64,000 nt of DNA from Fasciola hepatica (taxonomy: Eukaryota; Platyhelminthes; Trematoda; Plagiorchiida; Fasciolidae): contig CANUEZ040000183.1 of the NCBI GenBank assembly GCA_948099385.1, forward strand, positions 2,914,001 through 2,978,000, written 5' to 3'. Positions 24,175-37,440 of this stretch are shown here, in pieces. A model generated the notes under the pieces. That model was not told the DNA's origin. It searched no databases and was given only the letters and a program-made list of their open reading frames with translations. Both the position numbers and the translations under genes were made by a program. How positions within the stretch are numbered: the first letter of the stretch is position 1; each line of letters opens with the position of its first letter.

Positions 24175-26090
24175 AAAGTCAACGTGATGGTGAGACAAAC
24201 ACATGGAACTGATGAACCTGGTTGGCATTGTGCCCACACAAATACAACGGAAACGGATTTGACATTCTGTTTTGTGCTTTTGCAGAAACACTGAAAGTTT
24301 GCATGTATACTGTACTAGCCTGAAGAAAAGTACGGAAAGAGCAGATCTGTGTTCGCCCCGGTACATTTCCGAATTCAGACTCCGGGAATATGTTATCAAT
24401 CGACTTGGCATTTATGGCGACGTCTCCATGCTTGCCAAGGAAAAGCGAGAAATGTGATTTTATTGAGTACCTGCTTGTTTGAGAACACATCTCTTTCGAG
24501 TGTGATCATGTGGGTATTGTTCAAACACATTTTGATATCGGGGGTACAGATTGTGTCCCTCTCTATTCAGTGTCCCACAAGAGAACGTTGCAAGCTCCTT
24601 TTGATTATGGGATACTATATTAAAGGTCAACTGACTAGGAGGTATGTCGCTACGTGTAGATAAACCTTCCGATTATCAAAAGTCTAGGCTGAAGTCCTTA
24701 GCGAGCAGTCGATGGAATACTACTAGATAGACTTAGAGCCGGTGAGCTAGAACCAAGAAGTGAAAAAATTAGCAAGACATTTTGCTGGTAACAATAAATA
24801 TATACGGTCTTTTATTCTGGAAGAGTTCATTGAAACTTCAGGACCAAAAAAAGCCACAGGTATTGGTACTATAGGTTGCTGAATTCCTTGGGATGTGAGC
24901 AATGTCTACATACCGGAATATAGCGTATTTCAACTACTGTGAACATAATGAACCTCTAGGAACACAAGACTCTAGAAAATCAATCGTGAGAATTTGGTTA
25001 AGGTGCAAATTTTCAACTCAGTCAGGCCAGCCTGAATGAAGACGTGACTGGACCGATTAAGGTGGGGCAGTCCAACTACCACCTCGTCTACTTATTTGGT
25101 AGGCAAATAATTACGCGCATAGAAAAATCGGCGATATCAGCAAAAACGGAAACCTGCGTTTGACTGCACTTTATGAATAAACACTTGTGGATTGATGCGA
25201 GAAGGCAGCTGCGTTAATCGTAATTAGCCTGAAATCATTTCCTATATCTGAGTGAGAACATTCAAGGCTTTGAGGCCGCCTTCATTTCGCATTAGCACCC
25301 TAAAGTACATGGCATCAATCCAGTGCAACCCCTCTTCGAATGATTCGAAAGAAGCGCGGACGGAGGGTTAGTGTTCAGTTTTCACGGTAATTCCTTACAC
25401 GATGCATTCGTGTTTAATGTGGGGTTGAGAATATGAGCATCAATGTTCACCAGGCTACACATCAAAACAATTGTGGGTTATTCGAAAGCGGATCACAGAC
25501 TAAAGATGAATCAGATTGAAATAACAATATGGTCGGTACCTCTAACTATGTCTGGTGAGGCATTCCGAGGTGCACGGAAGTTTATGAAATTTCCTGTCTC
25601 CACAATGCATGAAATGCTGATGCCGTTCATTGCGCATTTGCGCACACAATAAGATATTAGCAGAGTAAGATGGGCATTACTGTCAGGAAAATGTTCTCAA
25701 GACAGATACCGTTTCATTTCAAATTGCTATCCACCATGACTAGTTCAAACAGATTTTTGTCAAGGGAAGCCGGATTTTTAAATCAGACATTTTTGTTCAT
25801 GAGTAAACACAGCACCACGTTTGTAGGAATTTCTTGAATGGTCCCCAATGACCAATGTTGACAATATCTCCTTTTGAGCTTCGTGAAAGTGCATGTGCCG
25901 ATATCTTGTACCCTCTAGCTTTCATCAGTTGTGAGGGAAATACCATGACCCATTGCACGCACAACGAGCCTGGTTTCACAGCAAAACAGGTATGGAAACT
26001 GTTTCGGGGGGAAAAAATGCATGTTTTAATTGTCAAATAAAGGCCCGAATTAAACGGAATTCCTGAATGTTCGATGAGAAATTTTCGATT
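24175..26090. other. No recognisable gene
   Basis: Short frames on both strands, none with family resemblance. The sequence at 24179-24490 is open in three frames by chance; these are mutual shadows. Confidence 0.4.
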
Positions 26091-26129
26091 GAGCTCCGCC
26101 TTTTATGCTTATGAAGGGCAATAGCATTC

Positions 26130-26475
26130 ATGCCATAGAGGACTTACACATTCAGTAGAGCCTCACGTACTGCAAGCCATTTTAGAGGTGCAACCTTCAT
26201 TGAGACCAAAATGTTTTACGAAAACGCATTTAAATGGAAACAAAAACATATTTGAGTTGGTTCACTGAAACTGTATTTTTATTAACTCTCATTCACCAAT
26301 ATTAGTTTGTTCCATCTACTCAGAATATCAGAAAATAATGAGCTATATACAATTTCCAGACAATTTTTTTGTAACACGAATTCGGGTTATTTGCTCAAGT
26401 CTACAGGCTGCTCACAAAGGGTCATGAAACAAGACCTGGATTATTTAAAGAGAAAAAATATAACAATTCTATGTG
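26130..26475 (+). repeat. Unclassified dispersed repeat, copy 1
   Basis: Aligns collinearly by eye with 42200-42500 in the same orientation. The best anchor is AATTCGGGT followed by ATTTGC, AAGTCT, CTCACA (or TTCACA), AGGGTCA and TGGATT in the same order and near-identical spacing. The left part also shares CATTTTAGA-GTGC and CTCATTCAC. I estimate roughly 70% identity over the best 100 bases. No coding potential is recognised, so the element class is unknown. Confidence 0.6.
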
Positions 26476-26479
26476 AAAA

Positions 26480-29260
26480 TCAATGAATCTGCTTTTTCGA
26501 CTTCTCCAACATTAGTTTTCATTCTTTCTAACCTGATAGTTCTTTGTCTTCATGATACTGATTTTGAATTTTCTGTTTGATAACGGATTGTGGCTGAATA
26601 TTTATCACATACACAGAAAACAGGCCTGTTCCTTTTGCTTGTATGTTTTAACGTTTGCCGAAACAAGTGTTGTATAATACTAAACCAACCCAAAGTCAGT
26701 ACTACCAGCTAAGGTGGTTCTAATACTACGAAACATATCAATTTAGAGCTTGGGGAACTGGATTACACAGAACCAGAATATTCACAATGTAATCAAATAA
26801 TAATGTAAACATTGGCAAAAAACCACCAGACCCACTGGAATGAGACAGTCGTGAAGCTTTCCATCAACACTTTGAGGAAGGTTCTCTGATAGTTTACAAA
26901 TCGGACACCAAGTGATTGAATGAATTATCAGCTGGAGAAAAGATGTATCAATTCGAACAGAGAAATGTACCAGAACATAATTGGTTGAACAAATCACTAG
27001 GCGATGCAGACTGCGATGGCGCATAATATCCAGCCCAAGGTTCTTCAAGATCACATGCAGTGGAACACCTCTCGCATGCGCTTGGTTACCGATAGCTGTT
27101 GACAATGGCCTGGTGATGGGGATACACGTTATCGCTCACTCAGATGAGAATCCAGATCCAAACTGTAATATTTCTAATAATCTTTGCCCCACATGTCAGC
27201 TGGCAATGATTTATACGATTAAAATTCATTTCCAAGTGGACTGCATACCAAAATGAATGTGACTTCGAGACTGTCACACAATGCACGTTTTGATGAGCGC
27301 ATGATCCCAGTATTTAAATCCAGATTTCGTATTTGACCATAGCTAGTTCCATAATCCTACTTGGTTGTATCTTTCCTGACCGTCTTCCCTGGAATCAAAG
27401 TGGTTTAGTGTTTTTGAAAAACAGTTGTGTAGGAGAATACTGCAGCGCTATCGAAAACACACTTTAGGTAAACTTGTGTGTGACAAGAGTGGAGCAAATT
27501 AGGATGATTGAGTCTCCGGTCAATCAGATTCCTGCATTATACGAATAACACACATGTCGAAGCTTTGCAACCACCAGAATATTCGCATTCGCGACTGATT
27601 TACTTTGCACCATTCATGCTTTGACCAACGACTGCGATTATAAAAAGCAGTGAATTCGGACTTGAAGATCATACCAAGTTGATTAGGTCCATATTTACTT
27701 TGGTCGCACTATTTCAAGGGCGCAATGAGCCTCAGGAATCAAACGTGAAGTTGTATGCCACTTTATTCATTCAAGAAAGATTATATATACATTATATATA
27801 TATATATATATATATAAACACAGGATTTGAAATCACGCCTGGTGCAAAAGCAATATTAACAAAACTGAAGTCGGGGAGAATAAAACCGACTGGGTTAAGT
27901 AGTTAGTCCAGCGTAAAAAATATTCCGTTTCTTTTGACCATTCTCTTTTTGATGGTTGTTCTGTCATCTTTCCGATATCCACGACAAACTTATGCATTTA
28001 TATGGCATGATAGTTCAAACGACAGTCAAAACACCATGCGTCCAAAAGCTTTATATTATGAGCCATGTTGCTCAACTGCTTAACCTAAAAACACTGACCA
28101 TATTCTGGGCACCAAATAGTCAGGTGGCATGCATCAACTGAGGCCACAGCTAATACTAGCTTCCTCAATAATTCCATCCGAATTCACAGCTAATTGAAGG
28201 CTTTGCTTCCACCAGCCCTTTTCAAAACGTGCAGATAGAGCGCGAAACGACAGTTGGTGTTTAAGCACTAGGAAAGCAAGTTCTAATCATCGGAGACGGT
28301 GTATAGGCATGGTTTTGGTCAGAGGCCCTCTGACTGTATCTAATCCATGGTGATGAATTTTGCCCTTGCTCTGTCTATGTCCCCAGCGGATGCAAGCTAT
28401 CAGTGGTCAGCTATCGAAAGCTGTCTAGCGAATTTAGCATGGAGTGGCCATGGTTGAGAACGTTTCAGTATGAACAGCGATGCATTTCACCAGTCTCCTG
28501 GAGAAGAGGAGGGTGTGATGACCGAGCACAAACTCCGCAGATTGGCAACGGCTATTCTATTTTCCGGAATCCGAGTTCATATTTGCTCCAAAAACACTAC
28601 CTCTAGCTGCATTGAAACTTTCACAGGCAATTTAGTTTATAGAATGACTGTGCCTGATCGTGATGAAGAGTGAGTGCAGGAAAGGACTCTTGCCTTTCTC
28701 TTATATGGGCTTTGTATCTGAAAGTCCGAAGGTGCATAAGAAATATATATATATATATTCAAGTGGTTGTTAGCGCCCTGAACTCTGTTCTTTCAAAATC
28801 TTTTAGGTTTACACCTTGCATAGCAATTTTGATAACCGTCGTATGGTAAGAAAGAGGGACAAGAAATTCAAAATGAACATAAGTACTCTCGTAATAGGTT
28901 ATCCAGTAGGTTGGTCAACTCGGGAGACTTGACCGCTTGAGATTTTGCTCCCTAGTTAGATCACATAATTTTCTTTCTGTCCACAAAACTGGCTCAGCCG
29001 CATGCGTAGGTGAAGGCACCTACTTAGTTTTCCCGGCTTCGCGCCTTCAACCCAACTAGGAGCTTGGCCTCGGGGAGCTTTTCAACATCTCTTGACTGGG
29101 TCAGTTTAGTTTTTATTCCATCGGGTCAAACGTGAACCGCGGAAGAAAACTGTGGGCAACATTCATCAATGACAGGACAAACTGCGTTTCCCAAGGTACA
29201 AAATTTGAGATTCACCATGCAGCGTAAATGTTCACACCATTGAAACCATGGAAGCTGTCT
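26480..29260. other. No recognisable gene; two small TA tracts
   Basis: Contains TA tracts at 27781-27816 and 28743-28758. The plus-strand frame at 26981-27256 begins with an Arg-rich segment (ITRRCRLRWRI) loosely like the RLRW-GH segment near the C-terminus of RTE/CR1 LINE proteins, but the match is too short to call. The interval 28970-29110 is GC-richer and unexplained. Confidence 0.4.
27793..27816. repeat. (TA)n microsatellite
   Basis: About 12 TA units with a short imperfect TA-rich lead-in from 27781. Confidence 0.9.
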
Positions 29261-29261
29261 C

Positions 29262-29410
29262 ATCCTAGTTAGGTGTTCGACTCATAATCGTTCGGTCCGG
29301 TTTAAAATCCCAGCTAGTGCTCGCTGAACGTGCACTGCTGACGATTCTTATCAAGGACGAAATTTTTGTAAAGTGCTTTCGTGGTTTTCAGAGGTCTGAA
29401 CTTACACGCT
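29262..29410 (+). mobile_element. tRNA-headed SINE with decayed hammerhead (Sm-alpha-like)
   Basis: The left part has a tRNA-like head (TTAGGTGTTCGACT and a B-box-like GGTTTAAAATCC at 29299-29310). The right part is GTGCACTG, then CTGACGA (29338-29344), a TCT/GGA stem II, GAAA (29359-29362), GTA (29368-29370) and AAGTGC. Five of six helix I pairs (GCACTG with AAGTGC) are retained. One core base is changed (CTGATGA to CTGACGA), so self-cleavage is unlikely. The layout matches schistosome Sm-alpha SINEs, which are transcribed by Pol III and mobilised by LINEs. Confidence 0.6.
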
Positions 29411-29419
29411 TCATAATCA

Positions 29420-30655
29420 ATTTTATATTACGTAAAATCGGATCTCCTACTGCTCATATTTCCAAATTAGTTGAAAACTGACGAACAATCGATTTTCTTT
29501 GATTGAATAAACATTCATTGCCTCCAGGTATTTCGTCAGTCTTCTGATGTTATCGGAGGGGGTAGTCTCGCATGAGGAGATAGAACACCGATGTTGCCCA
29601 AAGCTCTACGAAACGACGGGCTGGCACGTTTTCGTTCATCCGGTGATGTCATACGTAAGAAGTTGCTCTTTTGTATCTTGACAGATCACACCAAGATGGA
29701 TTTCGCTATCTGATGACGTAACCTCCTATTGGTTCTGCTGACGCGGACACCAGAACACCCACCTTTGAAGTGATAAACACTATTAGATTCCGTGAAGGAT
29801 AGCATCAGCAAATCATTATTCCCTTGATTATGTAGTCAATCTTTGTTCGGAATTAAATGTTTTCAAACGAATTGAATAGTAGGACACTTTTCGTTATCGT
29901 AAGTAGTCGTATCTGACGATCAGTCCTTAGTGAGTGTTATATTTTGCACTTCTGTCCTACGGGTGGGTATCATGATCAAAATATGGGGTAGTGATACCTA
30001 CGGTATTTGAATTCCTAGCGCATTGATTTGCACTGATCCAATAATGGTAAGCAATTCACAACGTTGAGTTCATTTACATGTTCACGTGGTTTATATTTCA
30101 CGCTTAAAAAGTAAAAGTTTCCTACGTCCCTTTTGCATTCCGAGATTGAAATGCACAGGTATTTTATCTTCCCGAAATGGGGATCACCTCAAGCCGTGGA
30201 TTCGTGTACTTGACACGTACCAATTTGCACTGACCTTAGTCGTCCACGCGAACGAAGAGACCATATGAAGGAACCATATATCTATTTTTTTTAAAGACTG
30301 TTCGGATAAGTGTATCTCTGCTTCTCTGGTGCGCGTTATACTTCAACCAAGAAATCAAATGTTGTTAGAATTCTTAGTGGCTCTAAACTCATGTAACCAA
30401 GTATACAAAAGGGTATCTTCATCTAGCTTTGCGCTCACACAGACCTCACAGCCAATATGTAGCGGCAACGGATTTTCAGATGTCACTGAGTGAAGTGATC
30501 TAGGTTAGTGTGCTCATCCTGATAATATGTCAAAATGGTAACTGAATGATGGACTGTACACAATCTAACTGAGTATTCAATCTAATCCCTGAGGTTCGTT
30601 TCCACAGCAGGTCATCAGCAGACGAATCAATAAGCCTCTTTAAAAAATCACCACT
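29420..30655. other. No recognisable gene
   Basis: No family resemblance on either strand. The interval 29550-29760 is GC-richer and carries TGATGTCATACG and GATGACGTAACC, a possible old repeat of unknown type. Confidence 0.4.
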
Positions 30656-30661
30656 TGGTGC

Positions 30662-31081
30662 TTATCGGAAAGCTACTCTAAAAACATTTATCTTCTTGTG
30701 AACCGGCAGAATCCACGAGATTATCAAGTTCACTGGACAAGATTTCGTAACCTTATCCTTCAAACTGGTGAGTACATTGTTGTAATGCAAGCAGGATGCA
30801 GAAAGTTGAGTACTTCTCTCAGATCGGCCGACCAAAATAGCTAGCTCCTTCACTGGTTCTCAGATGTCATAATCTTCCCAACAGAGAATATGCAGGAACT
30901 TCTGCTCATGCTTCGATGGGGGAATCTGGAGGAAACTTTCCTGAATATTGGCCAATGAAACTGATTCACATCTCTGGGTTCTAATCAATAATACCGCACC
31001 TAATCGGAACCCTGCAGCCAACGGCCAATTAGCAAAACACTGAAATTTTGCTATTGAATCGAAGAATGTACTCATCTCGGC
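30662..31081 (-). pseudogene. BEL/Pao reverse transcriptase remnant
   Basis: The minus-strand frame from 31075 reads FDSIAKFQCF, then FRLGAVLLIRTQ, then VSLANIQESFLQIPPSKHEQ and FLHILCWED, stop, ELAILVG...SASCLHY. This follows the BEL/Pao RT plan VVFD-SAK (start of finger), GVL-RFR, then the motif A segment normally written ADIE-MF-QI, then RFLW and a VH-FG---SPSCA segment. The motif A Asp reads Asn (LANI). The fragment is not adjacent to the BEL copy at 44.8-48.6 kb and is more diverged, so it is an older insertion. Only about 140 codons remain. Confidence 0.5.
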
Positions 31082-31089
31082 TGATTTCC

Positions 31090-32300
31090 TGGAGTTTGTA
31101 ACCCGGATGAGAGGGTAAATACCACCTACCTATTGTCTGACTCTGAGACTAGTAGGCAAATACCGGACCATGTGAAATGATAAGTGATGTCTATCGTAGA
31201 CTGACATCCTCAGAACACCGACATATTTTGTAAAACAACAATGAACCTTGGTCATAAGGCGCGCACAGCTGGGTTGATTTGCTCCCAATGATCAGCCTTA
31301 TAGGTTGGTTTGTGCCTTAACGGGAGCACACCCGAGGATAACCATCGCAAGGCAGTAGAGTTTTGTGTATCAGATTTACAGAATTCGGACGGTGAAATTC
31401 TCGCTTCGCTCAAAACTCACTGTTGTATAATTACAGCACATACATTCTTTTACCGGCTGCGCTGCAATTTGTATCCGTTTTCGTTGAAATTATTTCGGTA
31501 ACACCGTCATTTATTATGATGTTCCACCGGCAAAAATATTCAAAACTATTTATGATATAAACAACAGATATGTTGACAATTCTCGGGTCACTTATTATCA
31601 AGTAGCGATAACGTGAATCGCAGCCATTGTGAAAGAAAAAGCAGAACAGCCGAATGGCAGGTAGGTCTTAGTGCACACCATCGGATTTCATGACAGTTCC
31701 CAACATTGTGATTGGAACAACGTGCGTTCTCCTACTAACAAGTTACCGGAACTAACTTACCTGCATTGAGCCTGTGCCTTCCAAAATGCCTGTATGGTAT
31801 GCCTTCAGAAAATCTGGCTGAATACGGACATGGATGATTTATTGGTCGAAGTGTAAAAAAAAAGTCTTGCTTTTGTCAGTTAACTCCTTTCATGGCTCAT
31901 TCTTATCGTTCCTTTTTCGTCGGTAGATTAGAAACTTCATATCGTTGTAGGGGACTTTATTCATACACATCCGCATCCACCCCCATCTTTTTTTATTCTC
32001 AAAGATAGTTGTCTTGCCCCGATCTGTTCTGATTCACCGGTGAATGTTATCCCAACTAATCATTTCGCGTCACAGTTAGTGCACCCTTCGTTACCAATTA
32101 TCATACTAATTACACATTGTTTCTAAATTTACTCAAAACAAGGCCATCTATTCTTTACACTGAATGGATAGATCCATTATTCTCATTGGAAATTATCGGA
32201 GAAAACTTCGCCACCTCTAGGTTACGAAGTAGCTCTAGCCATTTATTTCCGGTTCATTATAAACCCGAAATTATACACTACATCCTTACCACTTGCTGTC
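31090..32300. other. No confident feature; possible LINE endonuclease remains
   Basis: The plus-strand frame at 32117-32308 lies directly before the probable LINE fragment and could be decayed endonuclease sequence, but I see no catalytic motif. Confidence 0.3.
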
Positions 32301-32308
32301 CCATCTAA

Positions 32309-32815
32309 ACGGTTCACTTCAGTTCAAGAAGAATTGTCTCGCCGAATCTAGGACAGTTACACAGGAAGAAGGAATTGGCCTACAAAACGTGCAACCCACC
32401 TGACGTCAAGAGATTATCAAGCTTGATCAAAAAATCAAAGGAATTGCTGAACATTTTATTGCCTGAACTGTTTTTGCCCTCCGAAACGTTCAACAGACAT
32501 AGATGGGTATTGAAAAAACTCGGTGGTCAGATGAAAAGTTCGTCCCCCGATGACTTGTATTTTGACCATCTGAACTCTCAGTTCTTCCGTTATCCAGCTG
32601 ATCCATTCTCAATTCTCCAGAGGAGCAAAAATTCGGAAATTGAAATTTTCTACAGGAAAGTTTTTAAGCTCCACAACTCAACCCATTTAATGAAAGCTCT
32701 CAGACCGAACGGCCTACACACGGCGATACACCAACACAGGGCTAGAATTCTCTCTGAGCAAATGAATACTGCGATCAAGTGTTCCCTTAAACCATTCTCC
32801 ATTCCTCACTTTTAG
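32309..32815 (+). pseudogene. Probable non-LTR (CR1/RTE-type) ORF2 linker fragment
   Basis: The longest quality frame in this part of the window: 168 codons from the TAA at 32306 to a TAG at 32813-32815. An Arg/Lys-rich start (GQLHRKKELAYKTCNPPDVKR) and the later IFYRKVF...LMKALRPNGLHTA...RARILSEQ segment resemble the region between the endonuclease and RT of CR1/RTE LINEs (RRKK-AW-----, then F--YV-------P-L-NPDG------ A-LLS--F). A frame change after 32815 shows ANKPG, weakly like the NKSPGPDGI start of RT. No catalytic residues lie in the fragment. A chance frame or an unrelated protein remains possible. Confidence 0.4.
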
Positions 32816-32989
32816 CGTCTTGTCACAACCATTTTCATACGAAAAGGGCCGAGTAACCAAATGAAAACCAAGAAATTCCCCCCCAAATTTCATTTTCCGC
32901 GTCGACATCAAAACGAATTGAGCGTGCAGTACTTCAGCACCCACAAAATACAATCAGAAGTCTCACTGACGAGTACCGATTTGCAAATA

Positions 32990-35900
32990 AACCCGGAGTT
33001 CCACGGTTGACGCAGTAGTGTCTAAGGTCACTTAAAATGCAAGATCACTGATGACTCGTGTACCTCTGTAGGATGTGCACTTCTTAATTACTCATCATCA
33101 CTTGACAGTGCACCAGGATCCTTGCTTCTTTTACTTCCCTGACATGTTTACTTAAGTGTATAAAAGACTACTTCTCAGGTAGAACTCAATGTACTGAACC
33201 TGGAATAAACGTTTCCAGACATCTCCTAACCATTGCTGGTGTTTTCAATGGGCTGTTCTCTCTCCATACTTGTTCACAATTCACACTAACGACTACACTG
33301 TAATCCACCAAAATCGTCGAGTCAAGTATGCCGAAGGGTTGTTTTGGCCTGATCTGTCTCTCAGCAGTCCGATTCGGATGAGGTTCATGAAAATAATACA
33401 CGTATCTAAAACCTCTCTGAATAGACCGGTTCTCCGGTAAACAATGCCAAATGTCGAAAGTGCATTTCTTCATTTTAAGATCCAGTTTTATGGAAGACTG
33501 CATCAATATTATCTCTACTTCTGTTGTACTTGTGGGCTCTTTGAAATGTCCGGGCGTACCTCAACTAGAGAACTTGCATTGTTTTTTGTAGACGGAAAGT
33601 ACCGTGGGAAAACTGAGTAGGTTTTTCATACAAATTTGTATACTTCGACAGTACCATGCTCTATGACCTGTCAGTATTTCATTCGCACACCAGTGCATAT
33701 CTGCCACAAATCTGTTCTTTACTCCCATATTTTTTCATGCCCTGTTCCAAAGGGGCTACATCCCCCTTTTCCACAGTCTGCGAATCTTCAGTCTTGCTTC
33801 TGGTATAGCTCTAAGAGACCTCATATCGGACTCATATGTTAAGCACACAATATCATCTAATTCATTTGGAGGAACGATTATGGCTGACTGTTTACACCCA
33901 CTGCATTTCGATCGCTCTCTGAGCTAATCAAGCCCGTTGACCAGTCCCATGTTTCGACTGATTCCCTTCAATGTTGTCACTGTGCAGAAATCCAGTAGCC
34001 CCTTTCCCAGCAGGTGTTTCACCTAACAAGAATTAGGTTTATCTGAACTGTTAGTCAGTCTTCTCGTGCAAACATTTTCCTCTATTTGTCTTGACAGCTA
34101 AACAGTATCGTAAAACTTGTCCAAGTCGGCGTATTAAAAACAATAAACTTAAGAAAAATAGCTAGAATATTCAGATCGTGTGGTAAACAACATTACGATA
34201 GGCCGAAAGCGAAATGCCTGTACAATTTAAACCTCTGCTTTTCACTGAGAACGTTTTACTAGAAAATTGTCTACCTTAGCTTCGACGATATCCTTCAGTT
34301 TTATTTAGAAATATTATCCCACTATTACCTTTTTGTTCAGTGAAATCCTAGAAAACTCCTACAGGTAGTTTGGCATTGGTGGAATCTCGTTTTTACACTT
34401 AATCTGTTTGAATCTTCTTTGAGTTCATTCTCTAACGAAACGTTGAACTTTCATTCAACTAGGAAAGCAATTACTCTGTGAAGCTCATTCAGGGAAGCTT
34501 TTCTCTTTCAACCCAATCGATCCGCAAAAAACTAAGAAATAAAACCAGAACCAGGCGCTTTGTCGATCGTGGCTTAAATCAACGAGGCTACAGTGGGATC
34601 AGTTATTTTGGCTTCCGCATTACCCATACTTATCGTTTTATCGGCATAATTTGCAGCTCTGCACGTGGTCGCCATTGTCGACTGGATAGTTGCACTGGGG
34701 AGAAAACCGTGCTGTACCTCCTGGAAGCAACAAAGTTTGATTATTTTGCACACATCGAAAGGATGTCTTGGATAAAACAAAACTAAAATATAGGCCAAAT
34801 CAGAATGACTTGATATCGCTCGGGAGAAGCAGTGTCAAAAATATGTTGCAATCACTCGGACTTCGACCAATGCCATAAAAAGTACATTCGACTGTAAGGG
34901 GTTCAATAACTTTTTTCTGTAGTAGTTTTGGTCGGTCTGAAGCTGTTCATTGTGCTGACTTGAGCACATGCTCAGCATTCGAATTTGTGGACCTGACAAG
35001 TCAGTTTAAGGACCCTCGTTCACTTCCGTTCCTTTACCAGTGAAACTGTAAATATTCTTGAATAAAGATGTTTTCCGCCTAAATTCTCACTTAGATTTGA
35101 TGTAACTCTATTGGTGAATTAGGCGTCATTTTATTTACGTGACATTAAATTTGCATTTTATTGATTATATTCTGCCCGACAACACGGTTTCTTTACTCCG
35201 CACATGGATATCCGGTTCATACAGGTCATTGGACAGGTTTACTCATAAGTTTACCATCCGTAATATGCAAATGGCTGAACAGCTGAGCTAATATTACCCT
35301 GTCATTAAAATTTCCAGATTCTTGCTCAAGCAACACACGGTCGTTTTTATCTTGGCAGGAACGAAACACAGTCTAAAGCTTGCCAACTACGAAGAATTAG
35401 TAATACTGGTGACCACGCATCAAGATAACGTATGAATCATAGAATACTGAATCAATCTGCTATGTAAACTGGTGTCAGGCTGAGGACAGAGGATTCAGAA
35501 AAATTACATTTACCACTCTTAGATGTCATAATCTCGTCAAAAGTCGAAATACATGTGAAGATTCAATTTTCGTCCTGTATTCGGCAACCAACTTGCCACT
35601 GTTGTAGACCGTACATTTTTTCCACACTGATTCACGTCTTTCGGGGTTTACCTGGGAGTTCTTGCATCGTTTACTCAACACAAGTAAACTGCCGGTGGTT
35701 TGAAACTTGGTGTCAAACGTAGTCTTTTGATACTGGTCAAAGACCTATTCTTTTTATGGCTGTATCACCAATGATACTACATGCCGCAAAATGCAAACAA
35801 CAGATATTGGTTCTCTGTAAAACCAACGAAGAAAACGTTTTCAAAACTACTGTTTATCTCGACCTTTTTTCGATTCCATCCACTACATGTAGCAGTTGTT

Positions 35901-37435
35901 TGGACATTAGGCCACAACATACGGCTTTCAAGCAGCCCACATGCAAACATGCAGATGAGGCACGTGATAACACAGAATCATTTTGAATCTGTTACAGTTG
36001 AGTTTGAGCTAACCAGCTGGTGCCAACATCCTGTTCTGTGAATTTCACAGTACTCGGCTTTGAGTTCGGTTTGGACTTCTAAGTTAGCAAGGTGCTAAAA
36101 CGAGTAGGCCCTATCTCTGCCATGAATTCAAATTGACGCTCTGCTCTTCTGTTCCGTGAAGATCCTTCTGTACCACGTCCGCATTTAAACTACTATGAAA
36201 CAGGAAGTATCAAAGGTAAATGAATAGCAGATAAACCGAGCACACTATCCGGGGTTCATCAACCTGTTCGTCGGTTTTCTCCTCTCATTCAGGTTCTTTC
36301 CACGATAACCTTCTACTCGACATTGTGGATTAACCATCATCACATAAACTAGCGCCGTAAAGTGAGCCAACAAAACCTCCAGCTGTACAGAGGCTTTTAA
36401 TAATTCATTTTATCTGGCCAAATGGGTTCAGCCATTTGTATCATTTCGTGAGTCTCAAATAAGAACCGGATTGTAATAGTTTATTTTAAAAGGTGACGTT
36501 TTTATTAGGTGCTCACGTTTTTGTACCGGTGAGTAAAATAAACAGCTGCTGCGTGTGATTGAACACGACAAATCAAAAAAATACTAAGGGAAGCAGGTTG
36601 TACGAATAATGATGGATGGGATCAAGGATAGGAGAAATGAAGATAGGCGAGGGGTCAGTTGTATCTGTTGAAATGAATACGATAACGTATGGGCAACCAT
36701 TAGAATAGCACACATATACGTTCCGGAAAAAAGGTTATTTATTTTGTGTGATGCATCCATTGGTTTATTCACAATTTTTCCATCTTTCGAATTCACTTAG
36801 CATTAGAATATCTGGATTTTGCTACCTGCTAGCTGCTTACTGATCAGTGATGTATTTCAGGCTACCCGTTATCAAAATTGTTGTGATTAATTCGTCGAAA
36901 ATGTTGTCGGCAAACAAAACGTATTAGAAACAAGAAAGACATTGGAGCTGTGGTAGTTGATCAGATAAAAACAGACCAACTGTAATGCTTCATGACCAAC
37001 AAACTCTAAATACGTGTATGCAACTTGTAACTTTCAGTGAAATTTGTAAAAATGTCTTGCTTCGCTCTTCTTGAGGATGTTCTTAGGCTTCAAGTGACCA
37101 GTTCACGTAAAATACGCCATATTTTTACCGACTATCGTGTCAGTGATTTTCGGATAATCTAACTGCGCTTTACTGGAAGGAGACGGGAATTAAATATGGG
37201 TTTTTAGTGAATCGATCAAGTGGATCTTGATCAGTTCAGTAGGATTCGTCTAACTGCTATCCTAGTTCTTCCGTTCATGGAATCTATCGCCACCCCACGG
37301 TATAATATAGCTCAAATTAATGCCACTGAAGTCAGATACCCCATAAAATCTGGTAAACATGAGATAAAACTCAAGATTTAGAAGCTGGGAAGCACACACA
37401 CGATCTCCGTATTTATGAATGTTATTTGCTGTAGC
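32990..37435. other. No recognisable gene
   Basis: About 4.4 kb without a supportable feature. Frames at 33186-33506 (minus) and 34478-34786 (plus) are about 100 codons and have no motif known to me. Confidence 0.4.
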
Positions 37436-37440
37436 ACCAA

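Noticed and set aside
26981..27256. Arg-rich plus-strand frame like a LINE C-terminus
   Set aside because: Only about ten residues match the RLRW-type segment; the remainder has no resemblance.
28755..28825. GTGGTTGTTAGCGCCCTGA as a SINE A box
   Set aside because: No convincing B box at the right distance and no family tail.
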